A stretch of DNA of 8,411 nucleotides from Chlorobiota bacterium (GTDB lineage: Bacteria; Bacteroidota; Bacteroidia; Flavobacteriales; Flavobacteriaceae): the NCBI GenBank assembly GCA_013151975.1, contig JAADHG010000002.1:1-8411 (forward strand). Reading direction: 5' to 3'. The position numbers and the translations under genes are program-made. Position 1 is the stretch's first letter, and each line of letters starts with the position of its first letter. Positions 4,859-8,411 of the stretch are shown piece after piece. The notes beneath the pieces were generated by a model. The model saw nothing but the letters and a program-made list of their open reading frames with translations. It was not told the DNA's origin and searched no databases.

Positions 4859-6151
4859 ACGTAATTGCCAAGGCATGGGGTACACTTTAGCACTTACAAA
4901 CCAGGTGACTACCAAACCAGCAAACGCTGAAAAACAAAATACATATATTACACCAATCGTACCTATCCACTGTATAAAAAAGTAAGATAATATAATATGT
5001 GCCAAATTATTTACCACTGAAATAGTTGCTAAAACCTTTGTCCTTTTGGCGTAATAAATAAATTGCGAAACAATCCCTTGCACTCCGCTAAAAGCAAAAG
5101 CTAATAATATCCAAAAAATATAAGGGATAGCAGGGCTCCATTCCGGTTTAATGAACTTGACAATAAAATATTTCGATAAAAAGCTTAGGATAAATACCAT
5201 TCCGATTAATCCGATACAATATATATATATGATCCGTACCAGGGTTTTTTTAGTATTGGGCCTGGGCTTTGAAAGTTTCTCGTAGATGGTTGGGCTAAAG
5301 GTAGAGCTAAAAGCAAAAGTTATCACATACATTAACATGCCAAAATTCATGGCTAAGCCAACAATGCCATTTTCGGAGATGCCCTGGAAATGGGTTATAA
5401 AACCCTTGTCCAAAAAGATGCGGATCATTTGGGATAATGTAAAAGGTATGAGCGGTAGTCCGAAAACGAATAAGTCAATAAGGCATTTTTTCCTGATCTT
5501 CGGTATAATGTACCCTTTTTTATATAAATGGTAAATTGAAGCAAGACAAAAAATACCAAAGGCAACTAACATTCCAATGATACGGCCTTCCCATTTCATC
5601 CCTATTATTACAATGAGGTATATACTGACGAGGAACTCGACCAATGTTTTCAGAATGCTGGTAATCCCATAAGCTACAGGTTTCTTTTCAAGCCTTAAAA
5701 TTCCTGTGAACAAAATAAAATTAAAAGCCAGGTATGCATGGAGTATTGTCAGCATTTGCCATTTTATGGGGAGTTTATAGTTGTGGGAAATAGTATTATG
5801 GAATATTAAGATAACTACGGATAAAACTACTACAGAAATAACCCCTAACAGTAAAAAATTGAAAATATACTCGGCATTTTCTTCTTTACTTTTTTTGTAG
5901 AAAGTAACACCGATTGCCCCCATGGCACTAAACCCCACAAAGGCCATCAGTATTTGCTGCAACCCAATATAATTCTGGAGTATACCGTAATCGGAAGTAG
6001 AAAGGTAGGCCACCATGACCGGCAATAACAGGAATGGGATAGCTTTTTCAATTACCGTGGCAATAATATAAAATATACTGTGCCTAAATAGCCTGTTTTG
6101 CAAAATGTCGGTTGCGGTGAAACCGTTTGTTATTTTTTTTACGATACCCAA
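4841..6151 (-). CDS. Wzx-like polysaccharide flippase (MOP/MVF superfamily)
   Basis: This 436-aa integral membrane protein has about twelve hydrophobic segments (roughly 24-50, 62-86, 97-118, 134-152, 160-184, 189-210, 226-247, 262-284, 304-326, 340-362, 374-395, 398-420). This is the number and length typical of Wzx/RfbX flippases. The opening pattern, with IEKAIPFLLLPVMVAYLSTSDYG after the first helix, is the usual PST/Wzx start. It would move undecaprenyl-diphosphate-linked glycan repeats across the inner membrane. Charged positions inside helices (for example R244, D248 and K249) could line the channel. It is the last gene of the minus-strand operon, 11 nt after the GT2 gene, so it is co-transcribed with it. 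Its 3' end overlaps by 18 nt the ancestral end of the convergent FkbM gene. A Wzy polymerase is not in view. Confidence 0.9.
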   Translation of the reverse strand: MGIVKKITNGFTATDILQNRLFRHSIFYIIATVIEKAIPFLLLPVMVAYLSTSDYGILQNYIGLQQILMAFVGFSAMGAIGVTFYKKSKEENAEYIFNFLLLGVISVVVLSVVILIFHNTISHNYKLPIKWQMLTILHAYLAFNFILFTGILRLEKKPVAYGITSILKTLVEFLVSIYLIVIIGMKWEGRIIGMLVAFGIFCLASIYHLYKKGYIIPKIRKKCLIDLFVFGLPLIPFTLSQMIRIFLDKGFITHFQGISENGIVGLAMNFGMLMYVITFAFSSTFSPTIYEKLSKPRPNTKKTLVRIIYIYCIGLIGMVFILSFLSKYFIVKFIKPEWSPAIPYIFWILLAFAFSGVQGIVSQFIYYAKRTKVLATISVVNNLAHIILSYFFIQWIGTIGVIYVFCFSAFAGLVVTWFVSAKVYPMPWQLRLNRKI

Positions 6152-6162
6152 AATAAACTTTT

Positions 6163-6924
6163 TTAAAATGATTTCCTGTATTTATGCGCTATCCCAACAG
6201 TTACGATAAGATTTGAAAAAACAAATACAATGTGCATTAAAATAGTAACAGGTAGCCCAAAGTAGGTTTTCATAATTGTAAATCGCTCTGCTAAACTCTC
6301 TTTATGGTTTTGGATGGAGGCGCCTCCTTCCATAAATTCTGAAATGATAGAATTGGTAAAAACGTTCTTTTTTGAGTTTTTTAATGATATCAACACCCAT
6401 TCAATATCTGCCGATAGCCTGTACCCCGTGTTATACATTGGCGCAATAGCCCTTTTTACCAAAACAGACTGATGGCATACAACCATACCATGTTTAAAAT
6501 GTTTCCAGGTTAAATTGTGTGGCAGTTTTTTCCTCCTCAATCCCAGTTTTTTGCCATTTTCGTTAATAATCATTGTTTCACCATAAAAAACTCCGGCATC
6601 GGGGTGTTGTTCAAAAGGTATCTTTTCCAAAGTAGTATTTTCATAAAATGTATCGCCCGCATTTAAGAAAATTACATAATCGCCTCTTGCTGCTTTAAGC
6701 CCTTTATTCATGGCATCATAAATACCGTTGTCAGGTTCACTGACCCAATAAGCAATTCTGTCAAGGTATTTCTTCATTATATCAACAGTACCGTCTGTAG
6801 AACCACCGTCAATTACTATGTGCTCAAAATCTCTGAAGGACTGATCTTTTAAACTATTAATAGTTCTTTCAAGATATTCCTTGCAGTTAAATGTTACAGT
6901 TATGATGCTTATTTTCGGATTCAT
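6163..6924 (-). CDS. Glycosyltransferase family 2
   Basis: The 253-aa protein has a GT-A fold of the WcaA type. The N-terminal ISIITVTFN strand (5-13) and VIDGGSTDGT (37-46) form the nucleotide-sugar pocket with D39. SEPDNGIYDAMNKG (62-75) is a typical subfamily signature. FLNAGD (86-91) sits at the metal-binding DxD position, with D91 as the acidic residue. SADIEW (171-176) supplies the acidic D173/E175 pair expected at the catalytic-base position. A hydrophobic stretch at 226-244 could anchor it to the inner membrane. It probably adds one sugar from a nucleotide donor to the lipid-linked repeat unit; donor and linkage cannot be read from sequence. It sits between the GT4 gene (48 nt upstream) and the flippase (11 nt downstream). 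Confidence 0.93.
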   Translation of the reverse strand: MNPKISIITVTFNCKEYLERTINSLKDQSFRDFEHIVIDGGSTDGTVDIMKKYLDRIAYWVSEPDNGIYDAMNKGLKAARGDYVIFLNAGDTFYENTTLEKIPFEQHPDAGVFYGETMIINENGKKLGLRRKKLPHNLTWKHFKHGMVVCHQSVLVKRAIAPMYNTGYRLSADIEWVLISLKNSKKNVFTNSIISEFMEGGASIQNHKESLAERFTIMKTYFGLPVTILMHIVFVFSNLIVTVGIAHKYRKSF

Positions 6925-6972
6925 ATTTTTAGTTCACGAATTTCACCAATTTATAAAAGTTTTTTCGTGTAA

Positions 6973-8220
6973 TTAGTGGACAGCTAATATCTTTTGATAG
7001 AACTTTTCGAACTTTGCCGCAATGATATTATTTTCAAAACAGGACTGAATTTTCTGAATAGCGTTTTTACTTAATTCCCCCTTAAGGTTTTTTTGTAGGC
7101 ACCAAATAATCCCCGTTGCTAAATCTTCAGCATTCTTATACTCAGCCAGGTATCCATTCTTTTTATGGTCAATTATTTCAGGGATTCCTCCCGTATTAAA
7201 GGCCACAACCGGGGTTTCGCAAACCAAACTTTCCAGTACCGTATTGGGTAAATTATCTTCGATAGATGGTGTTACAAACAGGTCGGCAGCCCTGTAAACC
7301 ATTCTCATTTGTTCTCCGCCTGAGATATACCCTAAATTATTCACTTCTAATGGCATTTTTTTTATATCATCCGAAATTTTACCAAATATCAACAATTCTG
7401 TGTCACTGGTATCCTTAAGTTTTCCAAGGGCTTCGATCAAAAAGTTCATCCCTTTGTGCCTGGCTTTGGTATTAAATGCCCCGAACAGTATCAGTTTTTT
7501 ATTCTCCGGAAGCAATAACCGATTTCTACAATATCTTTTCGTTGGTAAATCTTCAACAATATTAATCGGGTTATGTATCATTTTTATGTTTTGCTTTACC
7601 AAAAGGCTGCTAGATTTTGCCCTGTTTAATTGCCATTTACTGGGCGCGATAAAAAAGATGTTCCCATAGCTATAAATATCTTTCTTCAGGGATTGCTGCC
7701 TGGATGAAATTCTATCCTTTAGATTGCTTTTAAGATAAAAACAGCCATTACAAATATCCATATAATTTTTACAATCGCCCGCAATATGGCATCCCCCGGT
7801 AAACGCCCATATATCATGCATGGTCCATACAATAGGTTTTCCGGTGTTTATTATCCTTTTCAATCCTTTTAATGAAATAAAACCACCATTGACCCAATGC
7901 AGGTGAATAATATCAGCGTCCCTGAGTATCGGATGATTGACTATATTTTCTCCCGTATTTGCCAGTGAGTATTGAAACCTGCCATCTTTTGATTTTTCGT
8001 AAAAGAGGAATGTAAATTTTTCCCGGGCAAGCCTTATAAAGTTCATTTTCTTTTTAAAGGCTGATCGGGTTGTGGAATAAATATATTCCGGAAAATCACC
8101 GGGTTCCTGAGTAATTACCCTGGCATCAATACCGACACTTCTTTGTGCCTCAACTAACCTTTTGCATGCAATAGCCGCCCCCCCATGATTATAACCGGTT
8201 GAAATGTGTATAACTTTCAT
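6973..8220 (-). CDS. Glycosyltransferase family 4 (WcaC-like)
   Basis: This 415-aa GT-B enzyme opens with HISTGYNHGGAAIACKRL (5-22), the acceptor-side glycine-rich loop. HLHWVNGGF (107-115) and HDIWAFTGGCH (135-145) follow, a pattern seen in WcaC-type enzymes of colanic-acid-like clusters. The C-terminal donor domain has the KGMNFLIEAL segment (256-265) and IEDNLPNTVLE (320-330), where D322 and E330 fit the acidic-x7-E motif. PVVAFNTGGIPEII (337-350) completes it. A four-cysteine cluster at C144, C150, C157 and C160 could bind a metal or form disulfides. It likely uses an NDP- or GDP-sugar to extend the lipid-linked glycan. Its ATG abuts the stop of the upstream GDP-fucose synthase gene (TAAATG), indicating translational coupling, so a fucose donor is plausible but unproven. 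Confidence 0.93.
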   Translation of the reverse strand: MKVIHISTGYNHGGAAIACKRLVEAQRSVGIDARVITQEPGDFPEYIYSTTRSAFKKKMNFIRLAREKFTFLFYEKSKDGRFQYSLANTGENIVNHPILRDADIIHLHWVNGGFISLKGLKRIINTGKPIVWTMHDIWAFTGGCHIAGDCKNYMDICNGCFYLKSNLKDRISSRQQSLKKDIYSYGNIFFIAPSKWQLNRAKSSSLLVKQNIKMIHNPINIVEDLPTKRYCRNRLLLPENKKLILFGAFNTKARHKGMNFLIEALGKLKDTSDTELLIFGKISDDIKKMPLEVNNLGYISGGEQMRMVYRAADLFVTPSIEDNLPNTVLESLVCETPVVAFNTGGIPEIIDHKKNGYLAEYKNAEDLATGIIWCLQKNLKGELSKNAIQKIQSCFENNIIAAKFEKFYQKILAVH

Positions 8221-8411
8221 TTAATTATTATACCAATTAATCATCTTTTTTAAACCTTCTTCTAAACCAACTTTATATTTCCACCCTAATTGGTTCAATT
8301 TTGAAACATCCGTTACTTTTCGCATGGTGCCATCGGGTTTTGTATTATCAAACTGAAGTTGCCCTTTAAATCCAACCATGCCCTTAATCTTTTTCGCCAG
8401 TTCAGCGATGG
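8221..8411 (-). CDS. fcl: GDP-L-fucose synthase, C-terminal 62 residues (partial)
   Basis: The minus strand, read from the right edge, gives IAELAKKIKGMVGF, QFDNTKPDGTMRKVTDVSKL, LGWKYKVGLEEGLKKM and INWYNN, then TAA at 8223-8221. The TKPDGTMRKVTDVSKL...LGW signature is characteristic of the C-terminal substrate domain of GDP-L-fucose synthase (GDP-4-keto-6-deoxy-mannose 3,5-epimerase/4-reductase), an extended SDR enzyme making GDP-L-fucose with NADPH. The NAD(P)-binding Rossmann fold and YxxxK active site lie outside the window. The stop codon is directly followed by the start of the GT4 gene, so the operon links donor synthesis with glycosyl transfer. A gmd partner (GDP-mannose 4,6-dehydratase) would be expected further upstream. 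Confidence 0.88.
   Translation of the reverse strand, partial: IAELAKKIKGMVGFKGQLQFDNTKPDGTMRKVTDVSKLNQLGWKYKVGLEEGLKKMINWYNN

Noticed and set aside
5286..5534. Plus-strand frame inside the flippase gene
   Set aside because: Antisense to a well-supported 12-helix protein; no motifs.
7400..7669. Plus-strand frame inside the GT4 gene
   Set aside because: Antisense to conserved GT4 motifs; no independent evidence.

Overview
The window looks like accessory DNA from a member of the Bacteroidota. It is AT-rich, it lacks clear Shine-Dalgarno sequences, and it has a Bacteroidota-type promoter (TTTG, 20 nt, TATTTTTG) in front of the Fic gene. The gene content also fits: an IS91-type element with its own tyrosine recombinase, and a fucose-type surface-polysaccharide cluster. 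The assignment is inferred from these signals, not from a database match.

Left part (1-1456), read on the minus strand. A cassette-like unit carries a single Fic-family AMPylation enzyme with its own promoter and a ladder of phased 11-bp repeats over that promoter. The unit is bounded by the same 8-mer in inverted orientation, CGCAGAAC / GTTCTGCG (262-269 and 1445-1452). Downstream of fic lies a long imperfect hairpin with 19-bp arms and two G.U pairs, which looks like an integron attC site. A group II intron (5' end at 143, running off the left edge) sits directly after the sequence TTGT at the foot of that hairpin. The most economical reading is an integron-type gene cassette whose attC has been invaded by a group IIC-attC-like intron. 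Neither the integron integrase nor the rest of the intron is in view.

Middle part (about 1457-4060), plus strand. An IS91-family element carries a tyrosine recombinase (1824-2636), followed 6 nt later by a Y2 HUH transposase (2643-3800). Both have complete catalytic residue sets. Flanking non-coding DNA holds small hairpins and a 22-bp palindrome built like a Xer/Cre-type recombination site (two 8-bp arms around 6 bp). The outer ends of the element cannot be fixed by eye. The recombinase probably once began further upstream, at an ATG followed by a run of nine A, which puts that ATG one base out of frame.

Right part (4061-8411). A plus-strand FkbM-type methyltransferase remnant lacks a convincing start. 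It has an in-frame TAA where a conserved-looking C-terminal tail continues for 24 more codons, so I annotate it as a probable pseudogene next to the IS. Converging on it is a minus-strand surface-polysaccharide operon read from the right edge: GDP-L-fucose synthase (3' end only), a GT4 glycosyltransferase, a GT2 glycosyltransferase and a 12-helix Wzx-like flippase. Together these would make a fucose donor, build a glycan repeat and export it across the inner membrane. The cluster is a plausible capsule, O-antigen or exopolysaccharide locus edited at its border by mobile DNA.
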